A stretch of 64,000 nt of DNA from an uncultured Stenotrophomonas sp. (GTDB taxonomy: Bacteria > Pseudomonadota > Gammaproteobacteria > Xanthomonadales > Xanthomonadaceae): NCBI RefSeq assembly GCF_913778665.1, contig NZ_CAJYVQ010000014.1:61256-125255 (forward strand), given 5' to 3'. This document shows positions 16,175 to 24,485 of this stretch, piece after piece. Under the pieces are notes generated by a model. That model saw only the letters and a program-made list of their open reading frames with translations. It did no database searches and was not told where the DNA came from. The position numbers were made by a program, and so were the translations under genes. How positions within the stretch are numbered: the stretch's first letter is position 1; each line of letters starts with the position of its first letter.

Positions 16175-19100
16175 ATGTTCAAGCTGATCATTGAAACAGC
16201 GGTGCGCCACCGCTGGCTGGTGGTGTTCCTGGCGGCGCTGATCGCTGCGGTGGGCCTGTTCCAGCTGGGCAAGCTGCCGATCGACGCGGTGCCGGACATC
16301 ACCAACCGCCAGGTGCAGATCAACACGGTGGCGCCAGCACTGACCCCGGAGCAGATCGAGCGGCAGGTGACCTACCCGCTGGAAACCGCACTGGCCGGCA
16401 TTCCCGGCCTGACCACCACCCGTTCGCTGTCGCGCAATGGCTTCTCGCAGGTCACCGCGATCTTCACCGATGCGACCGACATCTACTTCGCGCGCCAGCA
16501 GGTGGCCGAACGCATGCGCGAAGCGGCCGATGACCTGCCCGACGGTGCATCGCCGATGCTGTCGCCGGTCACCACCGGCCTCGGCGAGGTGCTGATGTGG
16601 ACGGTGGACTTCACCACCTTCGATCCAGCCAGGCTGGCCAAGCCCGGTGACGCCGGCTGGCAGGCCGGCGAGGTCTACCGCACGCCGGAAGGCGACCTGC
16701 TGCGCACGCCGGAAGAGCGTGCCACCTACCTGCGCACCGTGCAGGACTGGATCATCGCGCCGCAGATGCGTTCCAGCCCGGGGCTGGCCGGCGTCGATAC
16801 GGTCGGCGGCTACGTCAAGGAGTACGGCGTGCATCCGGACAGCGCCCGGCTGGCCGCGCACGGCCTCGGCCTGGACGACCTGGTCACTGCCCTGCGGCGC
16901 TCCAACGTGCAGGCCGGTGCCGGTTTCGTGCAGCGTGCCGGCGAGGGCCTGGTGGTGCGTGCCAACGGCCTGGCGCTGACCACCGACGATCTGGCACAGG
17001 CTCCGGTAGCCACCCGCAATGGCGTAGTGGTGCGCGTGGCCGATGTGGCCGAGGTCGAGCTGAGCCGCGCGCCGCGCCTGGGTGCGGCCAGCCGCAATGG
17101 CCATGAAGCCGTGCTGGGTACTGCGCTGATGATTGCCGGTGGCAACAGCCGCACCGTGGCCCAGGCCGCAGCCGCTCGCCTGGAACAGGTGAACACATCG
17201 CTGCCGGCCGACATCGTGGCGGCACCGGTGCTGGACCGCAGCGTGCTGGTCAATTCCACCATCAAGACCGTCGCCAGGAACCTCACCGAGGGCGCACTGC
17301 TGGTGGTGGTGGTGCTGTTCCTGCTGCTGGGCAACCTGCGTGCGGCCACCATCACCGCGCTGGTGATTCCGCTGTCGTTCCTGTTCGCAGTGATCGGCAT
17401 GAACCGCTTCGGCATCAGCGGCAACCTGATGAGCCTGGGTGCGCTGGACTTCGGCATACTGGTGGACGGCGCGGTGATCGTGGTTGAGTCGACGCTGCTG
17501 ATGCTGGGCCAACGCCGCTCCGAACTGGGCCGTGCACTGACCACGAGGGAACGCCTGCGCGTGGCCGCCGATTCGGCGCTGAAGATGGCGAGGCCAGCGG
17601 CGTTCGGCCAGCTGATCATCCTGCTGGTGTTCGCGCCGATCCTCACCCTGGAAGGCGTGGAAGGCAAGACGTTCCACCCGATGGCGGCCACCTTCATGCT
17701 GGCCCTGGTCGGGGCCTTCATCTTCTCCTTCACCTTCGTGCCGGCGATGGCCGCGCTGCTGGTGCGCGAGCCCAAGGTGAAGGACGGCGATGCCCATGCC
17801 GACGATGGCGAGCACGAAACCAGGCTGATCCGCGTGCTGCGTGGGCGCATCGAACCAGTAGTGCGCAAGGCCGTGGCGCATCCGCGCACGGTGCTGGCCG
17901 GTGCAGTGATGATGGTGGTGGTGGGCATCGGCGCGTTCTCGCTGCTGGGCCGCGAGTTCATGCCAACGCTGGACGAAGGCAACGTGGCCATGCAGGCCCT
18001 GCGCGTGCCGTCGACCTCGCTGGAGCAGTCGCTGGCGATGCAGCTGGCGCTGGAGAAGGCAATCGCCAAGCAGCCGGAAGTGGAAACCGTGTTCTCGCGC
18101 ACCGGTACCGCCGAGGCGGCCATCGACCCGATGCCGACCAACATCTCCGACAGCGTGATCGTACTGAGGCCGCGCAAGGACTGGCCCGATCCGACGCTGG
18201 CCAAGGACGCACTGGTGGCCCGCTTCGAAACGCTGGCCGGGCAGCAGCTGGGCAATAGCTTCGAGTTCAGCCAGCCGATCGAGCTGCGCTTCAACGAGCT
18301 GATTTCCGGCGTGCGGACCGACCTGGCGGTCATGATCTTCGGCGATGACTTCAGCCAGCTGCAGAAGGTGGCCGACCAGGTGGCGCTGAAGCTGCGTGCG
18401 GTGGATGGCGCGGCCGACGTGCGGGTGGAGCAGATTTCCGGCCTGCCCACGCTGAACGTGGCGATCGACCACGTGGCGGCGGCGCAGTACGGGCTGACCG
18501 CCGCGGATGTAAGTGATGCGCTGTCCACCGGCATCGGCGGTACCGCGGCCGGCAAGATTTTCGAAGGGGATCGCCGCTTCAACGTGGTGGTGCGCCTGGA
18601 CGATGCCTCACGCAACGATCCGGACCAGCTGGCGTCACTGCCGATCGCTACGCCGTCGGGGCTGGTGATTCCGCTGTCGTCGGTCGCCCGCATCACGGTC
18701 AGCGAGGGGCCGAACCAGATCAGCCGCAACAACGGCAGCCGCCGCGTCGTCGTGCAGGCCAATGTGCGTGGGCGTGACCTGGGCGGCTTCGTCGGCGAGG
18801 CACAGGCGGCAGTGGCTGGCGTGGCGCTGCCGCCGGGTGCCTACCTGACCTGGGGTGGCCAGTTCGAGAACCTGCAGCGTGCGGAGAAGCGGCTGGCGAC
18901 GGTGGTACCGGTGGTGTTCCTGCTGATCGGCAGCCTGCTGTTCATGGCCCTGCGCAGCGGCAAGGAAGCCATTCTGGTGTTCAGCTGCGTGCCGTTGGCA
19001 CTGGTCGGCGGCGTCCTCGCGCTCCTGCTGCGTGGCATGCCGTTCTCGGTGTCGGCGGCGGTCGGCTTCATCGCCGTCTCCGGCGTGGCCACCTTGAACG

Positions 19101-19384
19101 GCCTGGTGTTGATGCAGGCAATCCGCGAGCGCCTGGACGCCGGTGACCTGCCGCTGCAGGCGGCGATCAACGGTGCTTCGAGCCGCATCCGCGCGGTACT
19201 GACCACGGCGCTGGTGGCGATCGTCGGCTTCATCCCGATGGCGATTGCCAGTGGTTCCGGCGCGGAAGTGCAGAAGCCGCTGGCGACCGTGGTGATCGGC
19301 GGGCTGATCACCGCCACCGTGCTGACCCTTCTGGTGCTGCCGACGTTTGCCGCACGCGTGGCCAAGCCGCGGGCGGTCGGCTGA
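16175..19384 (+). CDS. czcA: RND heavy-metal efflux pump (CzcA-like)
   Basis: The product has 1069 aa: an inner-membrane proton/cation antiporter of the HME-RND type that exports divalent ions such as Co, Zn or Cd. The transmembrane-4 signature reads DFGILVDGAVIVVES at residues 425-439. The two Asp and the Glu (D425, D431, E438) fit the Co/Zn/Cd class; Ser follows Glu where many family members have Asn. The N-terminus MFKLIIETAVRHRWLVV gives the first membrane helix. GAGGAGG precedes the ATG at 16175, and an in-frame extension to 16103 would overlap czcB. A palindrome follows the stop closely. Confidence 0.93.
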   Translation: MFKLIIETAVRHRWLVVFLAALIAAVGLFQLGKLPIDAVPDITNRQVQINTVAPALTPEQIERQVTYPLETALAGIPGLTTTRSLSRNGFSQVTAIFTDATDIYFARQQVAERMREAADDLPDGASPMLSPVTTGLGEVLMWTVDFTTFDPARLAKPGDAGWQAGEVYRTPEGDLLRTPEERATYLRTVQDWIIAPQMRSSPGLAGVDTVGGYVKEYGVHPDSARLAAHGLGLDDLVTALRRSNVQAGAGFVQRAGEGLVVRANGLALTTDDLAQAPVATRNGVVVRVADVAEVELSRAPRLGAASRNGHEAVLGTALMIAGGNSRTVAQAAAARLEQVNTSLPADIVAAPVLDRSVLVNSTIKTVARNLTEGALLVVVVLFLLLGNLRAATITALVIPLSFLFAVIGMNRFGISGNLMSLGALDFGILVDGAVIVVESTLLMLGQRRSELGRALTTRERLRVAADSALKMARPAAFGQLIILLVFAPILTLEGVEGKTFHPMAATFMLALVGAFIFSFTFVPAMAALLVREPKVKDGDAHADDGEHETRLIRVLRGRIEPVVRKAVAHPRTVLAGAVMMVVVGIGAFSLLGREFMPTLDEGNVAMQALRVPSTSLEQSLAMQLALEKAIAKQPEVETVFSRTGTAEAAIDPMPTNISDSVIVLRPRKDWPDPTLAKDALVARFETLAGQQLGNSFEFSQPIELRFNELISGVRTDLAVMIFGDDFSQLQKVADQVALKLRAVDGAADVRVEQISGLPTLNVAIDHVAAAQYGLTAADVSDALSTGIGGTAAGKIFEGDRRFNVVVRLDDASRNDPDQLASLPIATPSGLVIPLSSVARITVSEGPNQISRNNGSRRVVVQANVRGRDLGGFVGEAQAAVAGVALPPGAYLTWGGQFENLQRAEKRLATVVPVVFLLIGSLLFMALRSGKEAILVFSCVPLALVGGVLALLLRGMPFSVSAAVGFIAVSGVATLNGLVLMQAIRERLDAGDLPLQAAINGASSRIRAVLTTALVAIVGFIPMAIASGSGAEVQKPLATVVIGGLITATVLTLLVLPTFAARVAKPRAVG

Positions 19385-19390
19385 AAGACC

Positions 19391-19420
19391 ACGGGGTCGG
19401 ATCCTGGGATCCGACCCCGT
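19391..19420. repeat. Second palindrome family, perfect copy after czcA
   Basis: ACGGGGTCGGATCC (19391-19404) and GGATCCGACCCCGT (19407-19420) form a perfect 14-bp stem with a 2-nt gap. It lies 6 bp past the czcA stop and could act as a transcription end or mRNA stabiliser. Confidence 0.88.
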
Positions 19421-19425
19421 TTCCC

Positions 19426-19501
19426 GGTAGTGCCGGCCGCTGGCCGGCAATGTCGAACGATTGCGGTGCGTGCGGGTTGCCGGCCAGCGGCCGGCACTGC
19501 C
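19426..19501. repeat. SMAG-type REP dimer, GCCGGCC subtype
   Basis: GGTAGTGCCGGCCGCTGGCCGGCA at 19426-19450 and an inverted copy ending GGCCGGCACTGCC at 19477-19501. It lies between czcA and the convergent DUF885 gene. Confidence 0.88.
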
Positions 19502-19510
19502 TCGGAACGG

Positions 19511-21283
19511 TCAGGCCTTCTTGCGTTCGGCGATGTAGGCCTGGATCTGCTGTTCCAGCACCGGCAGCGGCACTGAGCCCTGCTTGAGCAGGGTGTCATG
19601 GAAACCCTTGATGTCGAACTTGTCGCCCAGCTCCTTCTCGGCCTGCGCACGCAGGCGCACGATGGCGATCTCACCCAGCTTGTAGCTCAGCGCCTGGCCC
19701 GGCCAGGAAATGTAGCGGTCCACTTCGGTGGTCACTTCATGCTCGCTCAGCGCGGTGTGGTCGCGCAGGTAGGCCAGCGCCTGCTCGCGGGACCAGCCCT
19801 TGCTGTGCACGCCGGTGTCGATCACCAGGCGCGCCGCGCGCCACATTTCGTAGGTCAGGCGGCCGAAATCCTCGTACGGGGTTTCGTAGATGCCCATCTC
19901 CACGCCCAGCTTTTCGCAGTACAGCGCCCAGCCTTCGCCATAGGCGGAGATGTAGGCGTTGCGGCGGAATTCGGGCAGGTTCTTCTGCTCGGCGGCGATG
20001 GCGCCCTGCAGCGCGTGGCCCGGATCGGATTCATGCAGGGTCAGCGCAGGCAGGTTGTACAGCGGGCGCGACGGCAGGTTGTAGGTGTTGAGCCAGTAAG
20101 TGCCCATGCCACCACGGCCGGCGGTCCAGAACGGCGCGATGTCCGGCGGCACCGGCACGATGGTGAAGCGCGCCCGCGGCAGCGTCATGTACTTGCCGAG
20201 CTGGCCGTCGGCACGCTTGGAGATCCACGCAGCGCGCGACAGCAGCTCTTCCGGGGTCTTGGCGTAGAACTGCGGGTCGGTGCGCAGGAAGGTCAGGAAC
20301 TCGGCGAAGCTGCCCTTGAACTTCACCTGCTTGATGATGTCGTTCATCTCGCCCTGGATGCGAGCGACTTCCTCCAGGCCGATGCGGTGGATCTCGTCCG
20401 GCGACAGGTCCAGCGTGGTGTACTCGTGGATCTGCTGCTTGTAGTACGCCTTGCCATCGGGCATTGCTTCGGCGGCAAGGGTGGTGCGCGCCTGCGGCAC
20501 GTACTCGTTGACGAAGAAGGTGCGCAGCTGCTGGAACGCCGGCACCACCTTGCCGCTGATCGCTTCACGCGCCTGCGCCTGCAGCCTGGCCTGCTCGGCG
20601 GCCGGGATGCTGTTGGGCAGCTTCTTGAACGGCGCGTACAGCGGCGATTCGGTCGGGTCCTTCAGCTCGGCGACGGTGGCGATGGATACCTCGCGTCCGT
20701 CGAGCACCGCACGCGGCACGCTGAAGCCACGCTTCAGGCCGGCGCGCATGTTCTCGGTCTGCTGCCCGAAATAGCGCGGCACATCGTTCAGCCGTGCGAT
20801 GTAGTTCTGGTAGTCCTGCACGGTCTTCATCTCGCGTCGCGCCATGAAGGACAGATTGGACCAGAACGAGGAGTCGGCGTTGAACGGCATCTCGTAACCG
20901 CGCAGGCGCACTTCTTCGGCCAGGTTGAACACCTGGTCGTGGTAGATCGCGTAGTTGACCTGGTTGTCGACCGACAGGGTCTTCGGGTCGATCTTCTTCA
21001 GTGCGGCCAGGGTCTCGTCCCAGACCTTCAGGCGCGCCTGCTGCGCGGCCGGGCCGACGTCGGGCATGCGGGTGGCGTTGGCCGGGGCGTCTTCGTCCTC
21101 GCTGGCCTCCCCGCCCCCCTGCTGGCGCCACTTCCATTCCTTCTCGTACAGCGCGCGGAAGGCGGCATCGGCGGGCGATTCGGTGGCCACGCTGGCCGGC
21201 GCGGCCACGGCGGGCGGCGCGGCCAGGGCCACGGCGGGGGCGGACAGGGCGATCAGCAGGGCAACGGCAAGACGGGTTTTCAC
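19511..21283 (-). CDS. DUF885-family putative metallopeptidase, exported
   Basis: The product has 590 aa with a signal peptide (KTRLAVALLIALSAPAVALAAP). DUF885 proteins are predicted zinc-dependent peptidases. The family signature HESDPGH, an extended HExxH-like motif, is near residue 416. WKWRQQGGGEASEDED near residue 40 is a low-complexity acidic patch. The start is a GTG at 21283 with GGGA about 9 nt upstream; a second GTG at 21289 is too close to that site. Longer in-frame extensions run through a hairpin and lack a signal peptide. The substrate is unknown. It stands alone. Confidence 0.85.
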   Translation of the reverse strand: MKTRLAVALLIALSAPAVALAAPPAVAAPASVATESPADAAFRALYEKEWKWRQQGGGEASEDEDAPANATRMPDVGPAAQQARLKVWDETLAALKKIDPKTLSVDNQVNYAIYHDQVFNLAEEVRLRGYEMPFNADSSFWSNLSFMARREMKTVQDYQNYIARLNDVPRYFGQQTENMRAGLKRGFSVPRAVLDGREVSIATVAELKDPTESPLYAPFKKLPNSIPAAEQARLQAQAREAISGKVVPAFQQLRTFFVNEYVPQARTTLAAEAMPDGKAYYKQQIHEYTTLDLSPDEIHRIGLEEVARIQGEMNDIIKQVKFKGSFAEFLTFLRTDPQFYAKTPEELLSRAAWISKRADGQLGKYMTLPRARFTIVPVPPDIAPFWTAGRGGMGTYWLNTYNLPSRPLYNLPALTLHESDPGHALQGAIAAEQKNLPEFRRNAYISAYGEGWALYCEKLGVEMGIYETPYEDFGRLTYEMWRAARLVIDTGVHSKGWSREQALAYLRDHTALSEHEVTTEVDRYISWPGQALSYKLGEIAIVRLRAQAEKELGDKFDIKGFHDTLLKQGSVPLPVLEQQIQAYIAERKKA

Positions 21284-21350
21284 GAGCACAGGTTCCCGGG
21301 AAGGCAGACCCCGATGATGGCACCCCCCACCGCCCGTGGCATGGGACGAA

Positions 21351-21377
21351 GGTCCTGCCTGCAACGCAGGCAGGACC
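21351..21377. repeat. Perfect 12-bp hairpin
   Basis: GGTCCTGCCTGC, AAC, GCAGGCAGGACC: a perfect stem with a 3-nt loop, without a GTAG end or T-tract. It lies upstream of the DUF885 gene, close to the end of the SMAG-like copy at 21410, and may be a terminator of uncertain direction. Confidence 0.6.
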
Positions 21378-21409
21378 GGGAACCGGCCGCCGAACATGCA
21401 TTGGATCCA

Positions 21410-21454
21410 CGCCATGTGCGGATGCGCCGCGGATCCGGACGGGGATCCGACCCC
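21410..21454. repeat. Degenerate SMAG and second-family fragments
   Basis: TTGGATCCACGCCATGTGCGG resembles the GATCCACGCC SMAG variant. GGATCCGGACGGGGATCCGACCCC (21431-21454) resembles a half copy of the second palindrome family. Both are degenerate and lie just downstream of the LABN gene. Confidence 0.5.
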
Positions 21455-21459
21455 AGGCC

Positions 21460-21807
21460 TCAGTGGCTGGCCCTGTCCCGCTTCCAGCCGCGGTGCTTGA
21501 TGTCCAGGTGCAGGCTGTACAGCGCGGTGAACGCCGGGAACAGGTTCTGCAGCACGCCCACCGAGTCCTGCTTGGCCGAGAACAGGAAGTAGCTCAGCGT
21601 CATCAGGCTGCCGATCACGCTCATGTACCAGAACAGGCGCGGGATGACCGGCTTGCCGGCGCGCTTGGAGGCGATGAACTGGACCAGCCAGCGGCCGCCG
21701 AACATCAGTGCGCCGGTGTAGCCGATCAGCTTCCAGCCGGTCACATGCAGCCCGGTCCAGTACAGCCAGGTCAGCGGCTGGTCCAGCCAGTGCAGCTCCA
21801 GATCCAT
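21460..21807 (-). CDS. Lipid A biosynthesis N-terminal (LABN) domain membrane protein
   Basis: The product has 115 aa and is almost entirely the LABN domain: three or four membrane helices, with GWKLIGYTGALMFGGRWLVQFIASKRAGK and an IPRLFWYMSVIGS block. LABN proteins are found next to lipid A and lipid-linked sugar genes; their biochemical role is not settled. The ATG at 21807 overlaps the stop of the upstream glycosyltransferase (TGATG), which shows translational coupling. A TTG one codon upstream is also possible but unlikely. Confidence 0.88.
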   Translation of the reverse strand: MDLELHWLDQPLTWLYWTGLHVTGWKLIGYTGALMFGGRWLVQFIASKRAGKPVIPRLFWYMSVIGSLMTLSYFLFSAKQDSVGVLQNLFPAFTALYSLHLDIKHRGWKRDRASH

Positions 21808-22529
21808 CAACGCTCCTCCACCGCGGTGCGCTTGCTGCGGGTGATCAGCCAGGCCACGCCACGCAGGTCGCGGATGCCGACCAGCGCGCGGCCCAGGTTG
21901 TTGTACTTGGACACACCGGCGGTACGGTGGCGGTGATTGACCGGCACGCTGGTGGTCTTCCAGCCGGCGCGCTGCATCAGCGCCGGCAGGTAGCGGTGCA
22001 TGTGGTCGAAGTACGGCAGGTCGAGGAACGCGCTGCGTTCGAACAGCTTGATGCCGCAGCCGGTATCGGGGGTATCGTCGCGCAGCATGCGCGCGCGGAT
22101 GGCGTTGGCCCAGCGGCTGGCCCAGCGCTTGCTGCCGCTGTCCTGGCGGTTGACGCGCCAGCCGGCGAACAGCTTCACCTGCGCCTCGGCGGCATCGCGC
22201 GCGGCCAGCAGTTTGGGAATATCGGCTGGATCGTTCTGGCCGTCACCATCGAGGGTGGCGATCCAGGGCGCCCGTGCGTGCTTGACGCCGGTGCGCACCG
22301 CCGTGCTCTGCCCGCTCTGGCTTACGTGGTGCAGCACCCGCAGTTCCGGCGTGGTCGCCTTCAGGCCCTGCAGCACGGCCAGGGTGTCATCGCGCGAGTG
22401 GTCATCGATGTAGACGATCTCGAACGGTAGCTGCCCGCGCAGTGCAGCGGTGATTTCGGCGACCAGCGGGGCAACATTGTCGCGCTCGTTGAACACCGGG
22501 ACGACAACGGAAAGCTCGGGTTGGCTCAT
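21807..22529 (-). CDS. GT2 glycosyltransferase (dolichyl/undecaprenyl-phosphate sugar synthase type)
   Basis: The product has 240 aa with a GT-A fold. The N-terminus LSVVVPVFNERDNVAPL and DGDGQNDPADIPKL (DxD-like acidic motif near residue 95) are the glycosyltransferase-2 signature. DDTPDTGCGIKLFERSAF is typical of the ArnC/DPM branch that loads a sugar onto a polyprenyl phosphate. It ends abutting the LABN gene and lies 90 bp after an epimerase gene whose product could supply the nucleotide sugar. The start at 22529 gives the family N-terminus; a TTG at 22544 is less likely. Confidence 0.87.
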   Translation of the reverse strand: MSQPELSVVVPVFNERDNVAPLVAEITAALRGQLPFEIVYIDDHSRDDTLAVLQGLKATTPELRVLHHVSQSGQSTAVRTGVKHARAPWIATLDGDGQNDPADIPKLLAARDAAEAQVKLFAGWRVNRQDSGSKRWASRWANAIRARMLRDDTPDTGCGIKLFERSAFLDLPYFDHMHRYLPALMQRAGWKTTSVPVNHRHRTAGVSKYNNLGRALVGIRDLRGVAWLITRSKRTAVEER

Positions 22530-22619
22530 AAGGCACTCGGCCAAAGGGGGGACAAAGACCGCGCATTCTCCGAAACCGAGGTTATCCGAAGATGAACCCG
22601 GCGGCGTGAGGATCCGTCC

Positions 22620-23585
22620 TCAGGCGCGATCACCAAAATACTCGCGGCACCACTGCACCACTGGCGGCAGGCCTTGTTCGATCGGGGTCACCGCATCGAA
22701 GCCGAAAGCGTCATATGCGCGGCGGGTATCGGCCATCGTGCGCACCATGTCGCCGGGCTGCATGGGCTTGTAGACCTTCTGCGCGGGGCGGCCGGCGGCC
22801 TGCTCGATCACGCTGATGAAGCGCTCCAGCTCGACCGGCGTATGGTTGCCGAGGTTGAACACCCGGTGCGGCACCGTACCGTCGGCCGGATGCGCGAGGG
22901 CGCCGAGGATACCGGAGACGATGTCGGAGACATGTGTGAAATCGCGCTGCATGCGGCCTTCGTTGAACACGTCGATCGGCCGACCGGCCAGCACCGCGCG
23001 CGAGAACAGCAGCGGTGCCATGTCCGGCCGGCCCCACGGGCCGTACACGGTGAAGAAGCGCAGGCCAGTGGCATGCAGGCCGTACAGCTGCGCGTAGGTG
23101 TAGGCCATCAGCTCGTTGGCGGCCTTGGTCGCCGCGTACAGCGAGCGCGGCTGGTCCACGCGCTGATCTTCGGAGAACGGCGGCGTGGCCGAGTCGCCAT
23201 ACACGGAACTGCTGGAGGCATACACCAGGTGCTGAACGCCACGGTGGCGGCACAGCTCGAGCATGTTGACGAAGCCGACCAGGTTGCTGTCGACGTAGGC
23301 GTGCGGGTTTTCCAGCGAATAGCGCACGCCGGCCTGCGCGGCCAGATGGATCACGGCGGCCGGCTGCACCTCGTCGAACAGCGCGGCCAGGCCATCGCGA
23401 TCGGTCAGGTCCAGCGTGCGCAGGTCCAGCGTCGGGCACAGCGCAGCCACGCGATCATGCTTGATCTGCGGGTCGTAGTAGTCGTTGAAGTTGTCCAGGC
23501 CGACCACGGGCTGGCCGGCCTCCAGCAGCGCGCGGGCGGTGTAGGCACCGATGAAGCCGGCAGCGCCGGTGAGCAGGATGGTCAT
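22620..23585 (-). CDS. NAD-dependent sugar epimerase (UDP-glucuronate 4-epimerase type)
   Basis: The product has 321 aa of the extended short-chain dehydrogenase class. TGAAGFIGAYTARALL is the NAD-binding motif, a Ser near 125 and Y150-xxx-K154 (YAATK) complete the catalytic triad. The insert DNFNDYYDPQIK and the HLAAQAGVRYSLENPHAY block match UDP-glucuronate 4-epimerases (UDP-GlcA to UDP-GalA). The neighbouring GT2 and LABN genes support a role in making a galacturonate donor for lipopolysaccharide. The identity of the sugar is inferred, not shown. Confidence 0.85.
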   Translation of the reverse strand: MTILLTGAAGFIGAYTARALLEAGQPVVGLDNFNDYYDPQIKHDRVAALCPTLDLRTLDLTDRDGLAALFDEVQPAAVIHLAAQAGVRYSLENPHAYVDSNLVGFVNMLELCRHRGVQHLVYASSSSVYGDSATPPFSEDQRVDQPRSLYAATKAANELMAYTYAQLYGLHATGLRFFTVYGPWGRPDMAPLLFSRAVLAGRPIDVFNEGRMQRDFTHVSDIVSGILGALAHPADGTVPHRVFNLGNHTPVELERFISVIEQAAGRPAQKVYKPMQPGDMVRTMADTRRAYDAFGFDAVTPIEQGLPPVVQWCREYFGDRA

Positions 23586-23636
23586 TGCAGTTGCCTGGAA
23601 ATCAATGAGTGCAGGTGCAGAGGATACGCCGCGGGC

Positions 23637-24368
23637 TCAGAACAGCCCGAAACGCTTCTTGGCCACGTTGCGGCGGCCGGGTTCGATCACGTCCTGGATC
23701 TTCTTCGCATCGAAGCGGTCGAGCAGCGCTTCGGCGCCCTTCTTCAGCTTCAGGTCCATTTCTTCCGGGTACAGCGGAACCAGGGTCATGAAGCTGATGA
23801 TCTTGCCGTCGTCCAGTTGCAGCGCGGCGAATTCTTCCGGGGCGGTCACCGGCGGCAGCACGATGGCACCGTCGAAGCCCACACCCGGCGCATAGGGCTC
23901 GCTGGGATGGCCATTGGGGATGGTGTGGCCAAAGCCCAGCCAGGTGTCGTACTCGTGCGGCAGCCGGGCCATGCCCTTCAGCAGGCGCACCGGCCAGTAG
24001 TTGCGCTCGTCCTCGAAGGCGTCCTGGGTGATCGGCCAATCGGCCGGCAGGGTCACCATCACCTCCATGTAGCGCGGCACGTCCGCATCCACTTCGGCCG
24101 GCACGGTCATCGGCAGGTCGCTCATGCCGGAGGTCACCAGACGCAGGTACGGGAACTGGTCATTGGCCGGTACCACATGCACGTCGATGTGCACCAGGTC
24201 GGAGATGATTTCGTGGAAGACACCGGAAACCGGGCCGAGATGGCGCTCGATGTGGGCGCTGATCGCCTCGATGTGTGCTTCGCCCTGCGCGGGGCTGAAG
24301 TCTTTCTGGCGGCTGTGCACCATGATCGGGCTGCCGCCCGGGCTGACGTGGTCGAAGGCGTTGCTCAT
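23637..24368 (-). CDS. Suppressor of Fused (SUFU)-domain protein
   Basis: The product has 243 aa. It matches the bacterial SUFU domain: HIDVHVVPANDQFPYLRLVTSGMS, RYMEVMVTLPADWP, LGFGHTIPNGHPSEPYAPG, and FAALQLDDGKIISFMTLVPLYPEE. The bacterial function is unknown; in contrast to eukaryotic SUFU it has no Hedgehog context, and some bacterial members act as immunity or toxin-related proteins. GGAG precedes the ATG at 24368. Codon use resembles its neighbours, so no sign of recent transfer is apparent. The flanking genes (epimerase and parB) have no obvious link. Confidence 0.9.
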   Translation of the reverse strand: MSNAFDHVSPGGSPIMVHSRQKDFSPAQGEAHIEAISAHIERHLGPVSGVFHEIISDLVHIDVHVVPANDQFPYLRLVTSGMSDLPMTVPAEVDADVPRYMEVMVTLPADWPITQDAFEDERNYWPVRLLKGMARLPHEYDTWLGFGHTIPNGHPSEPYAPGVGFDGAIVLPPVTAPEEFAALQLDDGKIISFMTLVPLYPEEMDLKLKKGAEALLDRFDAKKIQDVIEPGRRNVAKKRFGLF

Positions 24369-24485
24369 GTCCTGCTCCCTGGATGACGCCGCAGACCGGA
24401 GAGCCGTGCATCCCCCGGCGCGCGCGGCGGTGCGTTCCCTGTCGTTGAGGGGACACAGGCCGTATCCCCGGTCACGGCGCCGGGC

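Noticed and set aside
16121..18762. Very long open frames (over 600 codons) on the minus strand opposite czcA
   Set aside because: They are antisense shadows caused by GC-rich third positions of the real gene. They have no start signals, no domains and a composition skewed to His, Gln, Arg and Ala. The same applies to long frames opposite uvrD, glyS, parA, the DUF885 gene, crbS and the S46 gene.
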